Assembly: GCA_023375785.1 (NCBI GenBank)
Contig: SZWC01000100.1
Coordinates: forward strand, 545,377-609,376
Source: Penium margaritaceum
Taxonomy: Eukaryota > Streptophyta > Zygnematophyceae > Desmidiales > Peniaceae
DNA length: 64,000 bases
Direction of reading: 5' to 3'
Shown here in pieces: positions 46,801-57,833 of the stretch (position 1 is its first letter; each line of letters begins with the position of its first letter). The notes under the pieces were generated by a model, which searched no databases, had not been told where the DNA came from, and saw only the letters and a list, made by a program, of their open reading frames with translations. A program made the translations under genes and the position numbers.

Positions 46801-49800
46801 ATAATATCATTGTTTGAATGGTGCTTTGGTCACTCTTTCATTGTATCTATGGAGCTTAGGTCACATCATTACTGTTTCAATGGTGCTTTGGTCACACTTT
46901 CACTGTGTCCATGGTGCTTTGGTCACGTTATCACTGTTTCAATGGTTCTTTGGTCACGCTTTCACTGTATCTATGGTGCTTTGGTCACATTATCACTATG
47001 TCAATGGTGCTTTGGTCACACTTTCACCGTGTCTATGTTACTCAGGTGAGACTATCACTTTCAATGGTGCTTTGGTCACAAGTTGATGTGTCTATGATAC
47101 TTTAGTCACATTATCAATATTTCAATGGTGCTTTTGTCACACACTCACTGTGTCTATGGTGCTTAGGTCATATTTTTACTGTTTCAATGGTGCCTTGGCC
47201 ACACCTTCACAGTGTCTATGGTGCTTTGGTCACTTCATGACTTTTTAAAGGTACGTTGGTCACAATTTCAGTGTGTGTATGGTGCTTAAGTCACATTATC
47301 ACTGTTTTATTGGTACTTTGGTCACACCTTCACTGTGTCGATGGTGTTTTGGTAACATTATCATTGTTGCAATACTGCTTTAGTCAACATTTCACTGTTT
47401 CTATGGTGCGTTGGTCACATTATCACTGTTTCAATGGTGATTTGGTCACACGTTTACTGTGTCTACGGTGCTTTGGTCACACTTTTACTGTGTCTACGGT
47501 GCTAAGATCACATCATCACTGTTTCAATGGTACTTTGGTCACACATTTACTGTGACTATGGTCCTTACGTCATATTGTCATTGTTTCAATGGTGCTTTGG
47601 TCACACTTTCAATGTGTCTATGGTGCTTATGTCACATTATTATTGTTTCAATGGTGCTTTGGTCACACTTCCATAGTTTCTATGGTCCTTAGGTCACATT
47701 ATCACTGTTTTAACGGTGCTTTGGTCACTCTTTCACTGTGTCTATGGTTCTTATGTCACATTATTATTGTTTCAATGGTGCTTTGGTCACACTTTCATAG
47801 TTTATATGGTACCTAGGTCATGTTATCAGTGTTTCAATGGTGCTTTGGTCACACCGTGTCTTTAGTGCATACATCATAATATACTGCTTGAATGGTACTT
47901 TGGTCACACTTTCACAGTGTTCATGGTACTTCGGTCACATTTTCACTGTTTCAATGGTGCTTTGGTCACACTTTCAATGTGTATATGGTGCTTAGGTCAC
48001 ATTATCACTGTTTCAATGGTGCCTTGGTCACACTTTCACTGTGTATATGATCCTTAGGTAACAGTATCACTGTTTCAATGGTGTTTTGGTCACACTTTCA
48101 CTGTGTCTATGGACCATTGGTCACGTTATCAATGTTTCAATGGTGTTTTGGTCACACTTGAACTGTTTCTATTGTGCTTAGGTCACATTATCACAGTTTC
48201 AATGGTGCTTTGGTCACACTTTCACCGTGGCTATAGTGCTTAAGACACATTATCGCTATTTTAAGGGTGCTTTGGTTGCACTTTAACTGTGTCTATGGTG
48301 CTAAGGTCACATTATCGCTGTTCCAGTGGTGTTTTGGTCACACTTTCACTGTTTCTATGGTGCTTTGGTCACATTATCACTGTTTCAATGGTGCTCTGGT
48401 TACACGTTTACTGTGTCTATGGTGCTTATGTCATATTATCACTCTGTTAATGGGGCTTTGGTCACACTTTCACTGTGGCTATAGTGCTTAGGACACATTA
48501 TCACTGGTTTCATGGTACTTTGGTCATACTTTCACTGTGTCGATGGTGCTTTGGTCACATAATCACTGCTCTAATGGTGCTTTGGTCATACTTTCATTGT
48601 TTTTATAGTGCGTAGGTCACATTAGCACTGTTTCAATGGTGCTTTGGGCACACTTTCACTGTGTCTATGATGCTTAGGGCACATTATCACTATTTCAATG
48701 GTGCTTTGGTCGCATTTTCACTGTGTCTATAGTGTATTGGTCGTATTATCATTGCTTTAATGGTGCTTTTGTCACACTTTCACTGTGTATATGGTGATTT
48801 GGTCACATTCTCACTGTTTCAATGGTGCTTTGGTCACGCGTTCACCATGTCTATGTTGCTTAGGTAACATTATCGCCGTTTTGATGGTGCTTTGGTCACA
48901 CTTTCACTGTGTCTATGGTGCTTAGGTCAATATATTCACTATTACAATGGTGCTTTGGTCACACTTGCACTGTGTCTATGGTGTGTAGGTCACATTATTA
49001 CTATTTCAATGGTGCTTTGGTCACAGTCTTATGTGTTTATGGTACTATGGTCACATTATCCATGTTTCAATGCTGCTTTGGTCCCACTTTTACTGTCTGT
49101 GGTGGTTAGGTCACATTATCAATGTCTCAATGGTACTTAGGTCACACCTTCACTGTGTCTATGGAGCATAGGTAACATTATCACTATTTCAATGGTGCTT
49201 TGGTCACACTTTCACTGTATCTAAGGTGCTTTGGTCATATTATCACTGTTTCAATGGTTCTTTGGTCACACGTATATTGTGTCTATGGTGCTTTGGTCAC
49301 ATTATCACAGTGTCAATGGTATTTTGGTCACACTTTCACCGTGTCTATGGTGCTCCGGTGAAATTATCACTGTTTGAATGGTGATTTGGTCATAATTTTA
49401 TGTTTCTATGGTTCTTTGGTCACCTTATTAATGCTTCGATGCTGCTTTCATCACACTTTCATTGTGTCTATAATGCTTAAGTGAAACTATGAATGATTCA
49501 ATGGTGCTTTTGTTACACCTTCACGATCTCTATGGTGCTTTGGTCACATTATCAATGTTTCAATGGTCCTTTGGTCAAACCTTACCTGTGTCTATGGTGC
49601 TTTGGTCACATTATCACTGTTTCAGTGGTGCTTTTGTCAAACTTTCACTATGTCTATGGTGCATAGTTCACATCATCACTGTTTCAACGGTGCTTTGGTC
49701 ACACCTTCACTGTGTTTATGGTGCGTTGTTCACTTAATGACCTTTTCAATGGTGCTTTGGTTACAGTTTCACTGTGTCTATGGTGCTTAGGTCACATTAT

Positions 49801-49886
49801 CACTGTTTAATTGGTGCAATGCTCACAATTTCACTGTGTCTATGGTGTTTAGGTCACATTATCACTGTTTCAATAGTGCTTTGGTC
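43856..49886 (-). repeat. 62-bp satellite array, inverted orientation, segment 7
   Basis: The same satellite, now reverse-complemented (units read ttggtcacactttcactgtg on +), about 97 units. Divergence is similar to the other segments. It contains a 248-bp higher-order repeat at 45,149-45,910 and the inverted copy of 40,625-41,090. It ends at 49,886 before catttatgaccaatcacctg. Plus-strand open frames here equal the minus-strand frames of the other segments. Confidence 0.95.
45149..45910 (-). repeat. 248-bp higher-order repeat (four dimer units)
   Basis: The block starting atgtctatggtgcttaggtc at 45,149 recurs at 45,397 and 45,645, a spacing of 248 bp, four 62-bp units. Copies one and two are almost identical. 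The third carries a deletion, and part (gttattaggtcacattatca and what follows) repeats again at about 45,900. The low divergence compared with neighbouring units means the amplification is recent. Confidence 0.85.
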
Positions 49887-50113
49887 CATTTATGACCAAT
49901 CACCTGACCCTTGAAACTGTGTATCGACAAGTGTATTGGGAAGATAACACATGAGTGAACATGGACTTCCAACCAAAACTAGAACATCGAACATATAATC
50001 CATGATATCTAACACCTTATATAAGGAATGTATATTTGGGCTCTAGTGACATGAAATGATGTTGATGATTCCCGGGATATGTTTGCATATGGGAATTTAG
50101 GGTGATTAACCAT
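49887..50113. other. Unique AT-rich sequence between satellite and minisatellite
   Basis: Begins catttatgaccaatcacctg (49,887-49,906), identical to 35,334-35,353, then diverges from that locus. Nothing else is recognised in the remaining ~200 bp. Confidence 0.5.
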
Positions 50114-51735
50114 AACTCGAGCTGTGCCAGAGTTGTGCCAGAGTTGTGCCAGAGTTGTGCCAGACTTGTGCCAGAGTTGTGCCAGAGTTGTGCCAGAGTT
50201 GTGCCAGAATTGTGCCAGAGTTATGCCAGAGTAGTGCCAGAGTGTGCCAGAGTTGTGCCAGGGTTGTGCCAGAGTTGTGGCTGAGTTGTGGCTGAGTTGT
50301 GCCAGAGTTGTGCCAGAGTTGTTCCAGAGTTGTGCCAGAGTTGTGCAAGTGTTGTCCCAGAGTTGTGCCAGTGTTGTGCCAGAGTTGTGCCAGAGTGTGC
50401 CAGAGTTGTGCCTGAGTGTGCCAGAGTTGTGCCAGAGTTGTGCCAGCGTTGTGCCAGAGTTTTGCCAGAGTTGTGCCAGAGTTGTGCCAGAATTGTGCCA
50501 GAGTTATGCCAGAGTAGTGCCAGAGTGTGCCAGACTTGTACCAGACTTGTGCCAGAGTTGTGCCAGAGTTGTGCCGAAGTTGTGCCAGAGTTGTGCCAGA
50601 GTTGTGGCTGAGTTGTGCCAGAGTTGTGCCAGAGTTCTTCCAGAGTTGTGCCAGAGTTGTGCCGGAATTGTGCCAGAATTGTGCCAGAGTTGTGCCAGAG
50701 CTGTGCCAGAGTTGTGCCAGAGTTGTGCCAGCGTTGTGCCAGAGTTTTGCCAGAGTTGTGCCAGAGTTGTGCCAGAATTGTGCCAGAGTTATGCCAGAGT
50801 AGTGCCAGAGTGTGCCAGACTTGTACCAGACTTGTGCCAGAGTTGTGCCAGAGTTGTGCCGAAGTTGTGCCAGAGTTGTGCCAGAGTTGTGGCTGAGTTG
50901 TGCCAGAGTTGTGCCAGAGTTCTTCCAGAGTTGTGCCAGAGTTGTGCCGGAATTGTGCCAGAATTGTGCCAGAGTTGTGCCAGAGCTGTGCCAGAGTTGT
51001 GCCAGAGTTGTGCCAGCGTTGTGCCAGAGTTTTGCCAGAGTTGTGCCAGAGTTGTGCCAGAATTGTGCCAGAGTTATGCCAGAGTAGTGCCAGAGTGTGC
51101 CAGACTTGTACCAGACTTGTGCCAGAGTTGTGCCAGAGTTGTGCCGAAGTTGTGCCAGAGTTGTGCCAGAGTTGTGGCTGAGTTGTGCCAGAGTTGTGCC
51201 AGAGTTCTTCCAGAGTTGTGCCAGAGTTGTGCCGGAATTGTGCCAGAATTGTGCCAGAGTTGTGCCAGAGCTGTGCCAGAGTTGTGCCAGAGTTGTGCCA
51301 GCGTTGTGCCAGAGTTTTGCCAGAGTTGTGCCAGAGTTGTGCCAGAATTGTGCCAGAGTTATGCCAGAGTAGTGCCAGAGTGTGCCAGACTTGTACCAGA
51401 CTTGTGCCAGAGTTGTGCCAGAGTTGTGCCGAAGTTGTGCCAGAGTTGTGCCAGAGTTGTGGCTGAGTTGTGCCAGAGTTGTGCCAGAGTTCTTCCAGAG
51501 TTGTGCCAGAGTTGTGCCGGAATTGTGCCAGAGTTGTGCCAGAGTTGTGCCAGTGTTGTGCCAGATTTGTGCCAGAGCAGTGCCAGAGTTGTGCCTGAGT
51601 TGTGCCAGAGTTGTGCCAGAGTTGTGCCAGAGTTGTGCCAGAATTGTGCCAGAGTTGTGCCAGAGTTGTGCCAGAGTTGAGCCAGATTTGTGGCTGAGTT
51701 GTGCCAGAGTTGTACCAGAGGTGTCCCAGAGTTGT
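50114..51735. repeat. 11-bp minisatellite with 285-bp higher-order units
   Basis: Unit tgtgccagagt, repeated about 147 times with point variants. Higher-order copies start at 50,446, 50,731, 51,016 and 51,301 (marker gcgttgtgccagagttttgcc), exactly 285 bp apart (26 units less one base), and look almost identical. The fourth decays after about 51,535. Eleven is not a multiple of three, so each frame cycles through the same 11 codons. None is a stop on either strand. Frames of 478 (plus) and 566 and 548 codons (minus) therefore arise with no coding evidence: they are pure ELCQSCARVVP or LAQLWHNSGTT repeats. Confidence 0.95.
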
Positions 51736-51746
51736 GCCAGCACACA

Positions 51747-52200
51747 GGAGTTTATCGGTGGACTGGCGGTGGGCCCGATCTGCATGTTTTTGCATTGTGT
51801 CTCCACCGTTTGATGCTAGATGCGTGCATGTGACCAGTCGTAGAGTCCGGCTTGTGATCTTGCACATCTAGATTCAGACGGCGTAGTGTTCTGACATGTG
51901 TGCGCAGAGTTACGGCCAAAACAGTGGTTTTTGGCCGGTTTTTAGGACAGAACTTGCACTGCCGCGTGCGACACCCGCCGTGCGCCGCGGCAGTTACTTA
52001 TGCCATGGACCTGTCATTTGTTCACTCTCTCTGCAAATGCTATTGAAGCATTCTGACACTTTGCCTTGTGTCTCCTAGCCAGACCCTAGCCGTCGTGTGC
52101 ACGACTTGTGACTGTCGTCACCGTCTCACCAGACACTGACGCCTAGTCAACGGCTGCGTTGCTAGGAAGCTTCTACGCACTTTCTCAGTGTGCCCCATTT
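51747..52200 (+). repeat. Diverged direct repeat, copy D1
   Basis: Aligns with 52,512-52,917 and its continuation beyond copia-3. Shared blocks include cggtggact, a gcatgtgac block, an agacg block following ctag, ggccggtt and ctgccgcgtg, in the same order at about 763 bp spacing. Many substitutions separate the copies, so the duplication is old. No coding potential or known family recognised. The 170 bp from 52,201 to 52,370 holds nothing identifiable. Confidence 0.7.
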
Positions 52201-52369
52201 TAAAATGTAGCAGTATGAAACATCACTGCAATCAAGCTCTCCACAGGACTATGGTTGGTGTTGTGGTCACCACTTGACAAATTGATGGTGTTGCCACCAC
52301 TGTGCGTCCCATTTTGTGTCACAGCTTCACACCAGAGAGCTTTAGTTCAGGTTAGTCACCTGCGGTGAT

Positions 52370-52370
<1 letters not shown>

Positions 52371-52422
<52 letters not shown>

Positions 52423-52434
52423 CTGTGTGTGTGT
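52371..52434 (+). repeat. GT microsatellite
   Basis: About 51 bp of uninterrupted GT (52,371-52,421), a ttc interruption, then another 10 bp of GT. It lies between the two diverged direct repeats. The Cys/Val frame across it has no significance. Confidence 0.97.
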
Positions 52435-52511
52435 AGAGTCAAGAGGTCACTTGCGTGTGTCACAGCCACAACCAACACGTACCTCCTACGGTTTTTCATC
52501 TAGCTCTAGGA

Positions 52512-52917
52512 TTTTCTCGGTGGACTCGGCACGTGCCTTGTTTGGATGTTTCTGCTTTGTCTGTCCACCGCCCGATGCCAAACCCATGCATGTGACGTAG
52601 CGTAGTGACTGGCTTGAGATTATGCATCTCTAGGTTTAGACGATGCGTCGTTTGGATGCCTCAGCACTGAGTTACAGTCAAATCAATGGTTTTGGGCCGG
52701 TTGTGAAACATACAGACCCTGCCGCGTGTGTCACCTGTCGTACACCATGGGCAGGTATTTATGCTGTGTGCTCGTTAGTCGTCAACTCCCTCTGCATCTT
52801 AAAACTATTACGCTTATGAGTCTCTGAGCGTCTCGCCTGGCCCAATCCTTGTTCTTTCTGCACCGGCATTGTGTGCCATTCTGATCGCTGACTAGACAAC
52901 GTTGCCTCGTCAGTAGC
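52512..52917 (+). repeat. Diverged direct repeat, copy D2 (split by copia-3)
   Basis: Second copy of the 51,747 repeat. It stops at 52,917, where copia-3 begins. The sequence after copia-3 (62,250 on, gcagcaatagttctgggacgc) resembles the D1 continuation (taggaagcttctacgcac), which shows that copia-3 landed inside D2. Confidence 0.65.
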
Positions 52918-53628
52918 AGAAGGAAACTATGCAGCAGGTTGGGGCAGCAGCGTTGTTGATGCAGCGTGCGGGCTTCCACGCTCGTTGCTTAAGTCAGCTG
53001 CCCCCTCAGTCTGCTGCTCTAGAGTCTAAGTCTGGAAGCTCTGGGTTTTGTTACTCAGAAACGCGCGCGCCAGAGTTAGCGCCAGAAAGCAGCTGAAAAC
53101 TGATAATGACTTATTAGGAATGAAGAATGAACAGCAATGGGGGACCCCTCCAAGTTCTAGCCCCCCCCCCCNNNNNNNNNNNNNNNNNNNNNNNNNNNNN
53201 NNNNNNNNNNNNNNNNNNNNNNNNNNNNNNNNNNNNNNNNNNNNNNNNNNNNNNNNNNNNNNNNNNNNNNNNNNNNNNNNNNNNNNNNNNNNNNNNNNNN
53301 NNNNNNNNNNNNNNNNNNNNNNNNNNNNNNNNNNNNNNNNNNNNNNNNNNNNNNNNNNNNNNNNNNNNNNNNNNNNNNNNNNNNNNNNNNNNNNNNNNNN
53401 NNNNNNNGGCAGTGACTGCCGGCAGTGCGACCGCCGAGGAGGCCTGCCGATGGAGCTGAACACGTCGCCGGAGAGAGGAGGCTCCAGCGAACTGCGAGAC
53501 GACCTCAGCGTGCGTCGGCTCCACCGGACGACACTCCATCGGCGTCGAGTCTCGCCGTCAGTCATCTGCACGCCGATGAACACAAGCCGGGAGGACACAA
53601 CAGAGCACAATGAGCGCAAAAACCAACA
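52918..53628 (-). repeat. 3' LTR of copia-3 (contains assembly gap)
   Basis: Matches the right LTR at both ends: 52,918-53,171 with 61,419-61,673, and 53,408-53,628 with 62,028-62,249. On the minus strand it begins TGTTGG directly after the purine tract. The missing middle starts in a C-run. Confidence 0.92.
53172..53407. other. Assembly gap (236 Ns)
   Basis: All bases undetermined. The gap starts directly after a run of at least 11 C. The partner LTR carries 354 bp (61,674-62,027) between the same two anchors, so the true missing sequence is probably about 350 bp of LTR and the gap size is an estimate. Confidence 0.95.
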
Positions 53629-53637
53629 CTCCCCCAT
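53629..53637 (-). promoter_or_regulatory. Polypurine tract of copia-3
   Basis: On the minus strand GGGGGAG lies directly before TGTTGG of the 3' LTR, about 100 bp after the pol stop. This is the expected primer for plus-strand DNA synthesis. Confidence 0.75.
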
Positions 53638-53735
53638 GACTCACAAGCGTAGTGCACATGGGCGTGCAGAGACACGGTCAACACACGGACTCCCCCAGGA
53701 CATGCAGAAGTGCAGGTAGAGACAAAGAAAGCAAG

Positions 53736-54510
53736 TCACGGACGCACACCGACTGAACTCACAGCCTTCTTAAACGAGTCCCGCTTCAGTGCCTTGGTCA
53801 GGAAGTCAGCCAGCTGCCGTGCTGTCTCAACCCACACGATGCTAATGCTGCCGTCGTGCAACAACGAACGCACATAGTGATACTCAATATTGATGTGCTT
53901 TGTGTGAGTGTGATGCACACCGTCATTGTCTGCAATGGCCATGGCACTCTCATTGTCACAATGCAAGGTGATGGATGCGACAGACTGACGCAACTCGGAC
54001 AACAGACGACGCAACCACACGCTCTCACACGCGCCTGAGCCAAGGGCCACGTACTCAGCCTCAGCAGTGCTGCGTGCAATGCACCCCTGCTTGCCGCTGC
54101 GCCAGGACACAGCTCTGCCCCCGACCAGAAAGATCCAGCCAGTGCGACTCTTACCGTCTGGAATGCCGGCCCAGTCGCTGTCGGTGTAACCCACTGCAAC
54201 GATGGACGGCTGACGACGGAACATGAGGCCTCGCCGAGGGGTCGAGACGACATAGCGCAGTACTCGGATCGTGGCCTCAAAGTGGAGGTGACGTGGCTCC
54301 TGAGAAAATTGGGCCAGGAGGTTAACGGCGAACGCGATGTCTGGACGCGTCGTCGTCGCCAGGAACATCAGTGACCCGATGACCCGCAGATACGTGGTCA
54401 CATCAACTGGCTCCCCCACAATAGTTGGGTCATGACTCTTCAACTGCACCTGGCCATCGGGTGACATGGGTGAGGAAGCGCTGGGCACGAGGGGCAAGTC
54501 CTCGGCGAAG
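53736..54510 (-). pseudogene. Copia-3 RNase H and end of RT
   Basis: Frame 54,497-53,736 (253 residues): VIGSLMFLATTTRPDIAFAV, VGYTDSDWAGIPDGKSRTGW, ARSTAEAEYVALGS, LHCDNESAMAIADN, HTKHINIEYHYVRS, ADFLTKALKRDSFKKAVSS. All RNase H hallmarks are present and uninterrupted. It is separated from the RT frame by a 1-base indel at about 54,517. Terminates with TGA at 53,736, followed by a 100-bp trailer and the purine tract. Confidence 0.92.
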
Positions 54511-56118
54511 CGGCTGACAGGGTCTGCACATAGGCAGCCTGGTGGACATGCAGGACGCCCTGAGAGCGATCATGCTCGAGCTCCATGCCCAGGAAGACTC
54601 GGGCAGAACCGAGATCCTTCATCTGGTAGGCAGCGTGCAGTAGGTCCTTGACGTGCTGGATGGCTGTCGCGTCTGGTGACGAAATGAGGAGATCGTCGAC
54701 GTAGACCAGGACCGCGGCGAAGGTCTGACCTCGCGGGCTGATGAACAGTGTGGGGTCAGCGGTGCTGCGTTGGAGGCCGCCACAGAGAAGCGTACTGCTG
54801 ATCTCCTGGTTCCAGCACCGAGGCGACTGCTTCAGACCATAGAGGGCCTTCCGCAGCCGCCAAACTCTCCTAGTGCCATCGTCGAAGCCTGGGGGCTGCG
54901 TCATGTAGAGCTCCTCACCCTCCAGTGAGCCATGGAGGAATGCGTTGCTCACGTCCATCTGATGCAGCTCCCACCCGTGCTGGGCAACCAGGCTGAACAA
55001 TGCCCGGCTAGTGGAGAACCGGCCAACTGGGGCGAAGATCTGGTCGTAGTCGATCCCAGGGACCTGAGCAAACCCCTTTGCTGTGAGACGGGCCTTGTAC
55101 TTGCCCAAGGATCCGTCAGGCTTCCAGTTACGCCGAAAGACCCACTTGGTACCGATGGCCTTCCGACCTGGAGGGAGGTCGATGAGGTCATACACGTGGT
55201 CCTGTCGGATAGTGGCGAGCTCCTCGGCACAGGCAGCATCCCAATGTGCGGCCTCAGGAGAGGCTCGAGCCTCGCGTAGGGTGGAAGGGTCCTCTGGGCG
55301 CGCTATGGACCGGACTGGGAGGGCATGTGCATCACGAGCCCCAGGTGGGATGCGTGCGAGTGTGGCCACGACAGCATGCCGATGCTTGTGAAGAAGCATG
55401 GCGTACCCCAATGCAGAGCCCGGGTGAAGGTCTGCGATAATGGCAGAAGTGGTCAGGCCGAGAGCCTTTGTGCCAGGGTCCCCACTCATGACCGTGGGAG
55501 TGGAGGAGACACGTTGAGCCACAGGGGGTCGAGGCGCCACGGAACGGGGAGCGACAGTTGGCCGAGGTCGGAGGCTGCCGCCTGGGCCACGTGTGTAGCG
55601 GGGTCGGGCAGAAGATGGTGCTGAGTCCGACGGGCCGACGGAGGTGGACGGTGCTGCTGGTCCGGAGGAGCCAGTAGACGCAACAGGCGCTGCTGGGCCA
55701 GGGGAGCCAGCGGGTGCAGCTCGGGCTGCCGGCCCAGAGGGGCGAGTGGACGCGTCTGGGGCTGCTGGCCCGGAGGGGCCAGCGGACGCGACTGGGGACG
55801 TCGGCCCGGGGGGCCATCGGAAGCGGCTGGGACTACCGGCCCGGAGGGACCAGCGGACGCGACTGGGGCTGCCGGCCCGGAGGGACCAGCGGACGCGACT
55901 GGGGCTGCCGGCCCGGAGGGGCCAGTAGATGCGACTGGGGTTGCCGGCCCGGAGGAGCCGGCAGACGCGACTGGGGCTGCCGGCCCGGAGGGACCAGCGG
56001 ACGCGACTGGGGCTGCCGGCCCGGATGGGCCAGCGGACGCGACTGGGGCTGCCGGCCCGGAGGGACCAGCGGACGCGACTGGGGCTGCCGGCCCGGATGG
56101 GCCAGCGGATGCGACTGG
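54440..56118 (-). pseudogene. Copia-3 reverse transcriptase with preceding linker
   Basis: RT starts with AHWDAACAEELATIRQDHVY and GTKWVFRRNWKPDGSLGKYK, AKGFAQVPGIDYDQIFAPVG, MDVSNAFLHGSL, LRKALYGLKQSPRCWNQEIS, then VLVYVDDLLIS with intact YVDD at 54,692-54,703. Upstream the same frame is open through a Pro/Ser-rich segment into the 12-residue repeat. A 1-base loss at about 56,119 separates it from integrase, and a 1-base indel at about 54,517 from RNase H. The RT itself has no stop. Confidence 0.92.
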
Positions 56119-56205
56119 GCTGCCGGCGAGGAGGGGACAGTAGACGCGACTGGGTCAGCTGGCTCGGAGGGGCCAGCGGCCGCGACCGGGGCTACCGGCT
56201 CAGAG
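55665..56205 (-). repeat. 36-bp coding minisatellite in copia-3 pol
   Basis: About 15 tandem copies of a 36-bp unit encoding ASAGPSGPAAPV on the minus strand, lying between integrase and RT. Because 36 is divisible by three the reading frame is kept. One copy has lost a G at about 56,119, which shifts the frame. Outer copies are diverged (SEPADPV, SEPVAPV) and central ones nearly identical, the usual pattern of unequal exchange. Confidence 0.9.
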
Positions 56206-57833
56206 GGACGGGGTGATATGTCACCCGGAAGCGACAGGACGGAGGACGGACTCACCACTCCCCCACGCGACGGGAGGGACACGGACGAGCCGGAGCGGAT
56301 GAGGTCACGGGGAAACAAGTCTTCGAAAAAGAGGGTATCGCGGGACTCGACGATGCAGTGTCGGGATGGGTCCCAGAAGCGCCAGGCCTTGGACTGACGA
56401 GACACACCGAGAAAGGTGCAGGGGCGTCCGCGGGGGGCAAGCTTGCCACCCTGCTGTGGAGCGGGCAACCACACAACGGCTACGCAGCCCCAGACACGAG
56501 CCGGGCGGAGGTCAGCACGCCGACCGCACTAGTGCAGATAGGGCGTGGACTGGCGGGGAAGGGGACCGTGGGGAACCCTGTTCCAGACCCAGGTCATGTA
56601 GGCCATGGCATCAAAGTAGAAGCCATCGGAGAGACCTGACTCGACCCGCATGGTGCGGACGGCGTCGGCCATGGTGCGGTTCCACCGCTCAGAGACGCCG
56701 TTCTGGGCGGGCGTGTAGGGCGCTGACGTCTCATGGCGGATACCGCGGGAGGCGAGAAAGGTCGTGGCCTCACCCAGGTACTCGCCACCGCGATCGGAGC
56801 GAAAGTGACGTAGGGTGCGGCCACACTTGCGCTCCGCGAGGACAAGCCAGTCCTGAATGGTTCGGGCGACATCGCTCTTCTACCGAAGGCAGAAGACCCA
56901 ACGGTAGCGGGAGTAGTCGTCCGTCAGAGTGAGGACATAGCGGCCATGCTCGCCGACGGACTCGGTGGGGAGAGGGCCCATGACGTCCGAGTGGACAAGG
57001 TCAAGGGGGGCGGACGCCCGGGAGGAAGAGAGGGGGTACGTGGACCGGTGCATCTTTCCCTGAGCGCAGTCAATGCACTCAGTGGGGCATGGGAGAGGGA
57101 AGGTCTCCGGATCAAGGCCCTTGGCCGGTTGGGTGCGAAGCATGCTCTCTACTGCGGCAGAGTGGACGTGACAAAGGCGGAGATGCAAGAGGCGGGTGTG
57201 CTGAGGAGAAAGCGTGCTGGTGACGAACACATGACCGGTCGCAGCCGACGGGGAGGAGACAGGAGGGGAAGAAGCGAGGCGGGGAACGTGCCACAAGTTG
57301 CCACAGGCGGTGGCGTGCAGTACGACAAGACCCGACGGACGCAACGACACAGTGCCGACACCACGTGAGTGCACAACGTCCATGCTTATGCGGTCAAGGG
57401 CATTCACAGACAGGAGGCTGAGCTCGAGACCAGGGACGAAGAGAACATCGGTCAAAAAGAAGTCACCGGCGGGACCACGGAAACGAACAACGCCTATCCT
57501 ACGGACCGGCAACACCTGTCCGGAGCCCGTCCGAACACCAGAGACATCGCCGACGGGGCCGAGCATACTGAAGACCTCGCGAGAGGCCTTCATGTGATGC
57601 GTGGCCCCGGAGTCGATGATGCAGGTCTCAGCAGGGTCCTGGACAGGGGTCGCCAGATCAGTCACGGTCACATGGCAACACGCGAGGGACGCGGACACGG
57701 TGGACGGAGGCGCGAAACGAGACTGCCAGTCGTCAAGCCATGCAATGTCGTCAAGGAGTGGGGTGGATGAGATCACGGGAGACGACGAGATAGACGAGGA
57801 GACTGGACACGACCGCAGCTCAGTCTTAGTCAT
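56119..57833 (-). pseudogene. Copia-3 protease and integrase (pol 5' part)
   Basis: Probable start at ATG 57,833-57,831, overlapping the gag TGA as ATGA. Protease: CIIDSGATHHM (D-S-G at 57,606-57,614). GAG-pre-integrase finger: HLRLCHVHSAAVESML and CIDCAQGKMHRS. Integrase: LDLVHSDVMGPLPTES, LTLTDDYSRYRWVFCLR, then TAG at 56,880-56,882, FRSDRGGEYLG, YTPAQNGVSERWNRTM, and a second TAG at 56,529-56,531 where Trp is usual. GRPCTFLGVSRQSKAWRFWD ends the domain. Two stops make it a pseudogene. The acidic catalytic residues are present. Confidence 0.92.

Noticed and set aside
50106-51867. Open frames of 478, 548 and 566 codons
   Set aside because: All are pure 11-codon cycles of the 11-bp minisatellite and overlap on both strands. 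No non-repeat domain or transcript evidence.
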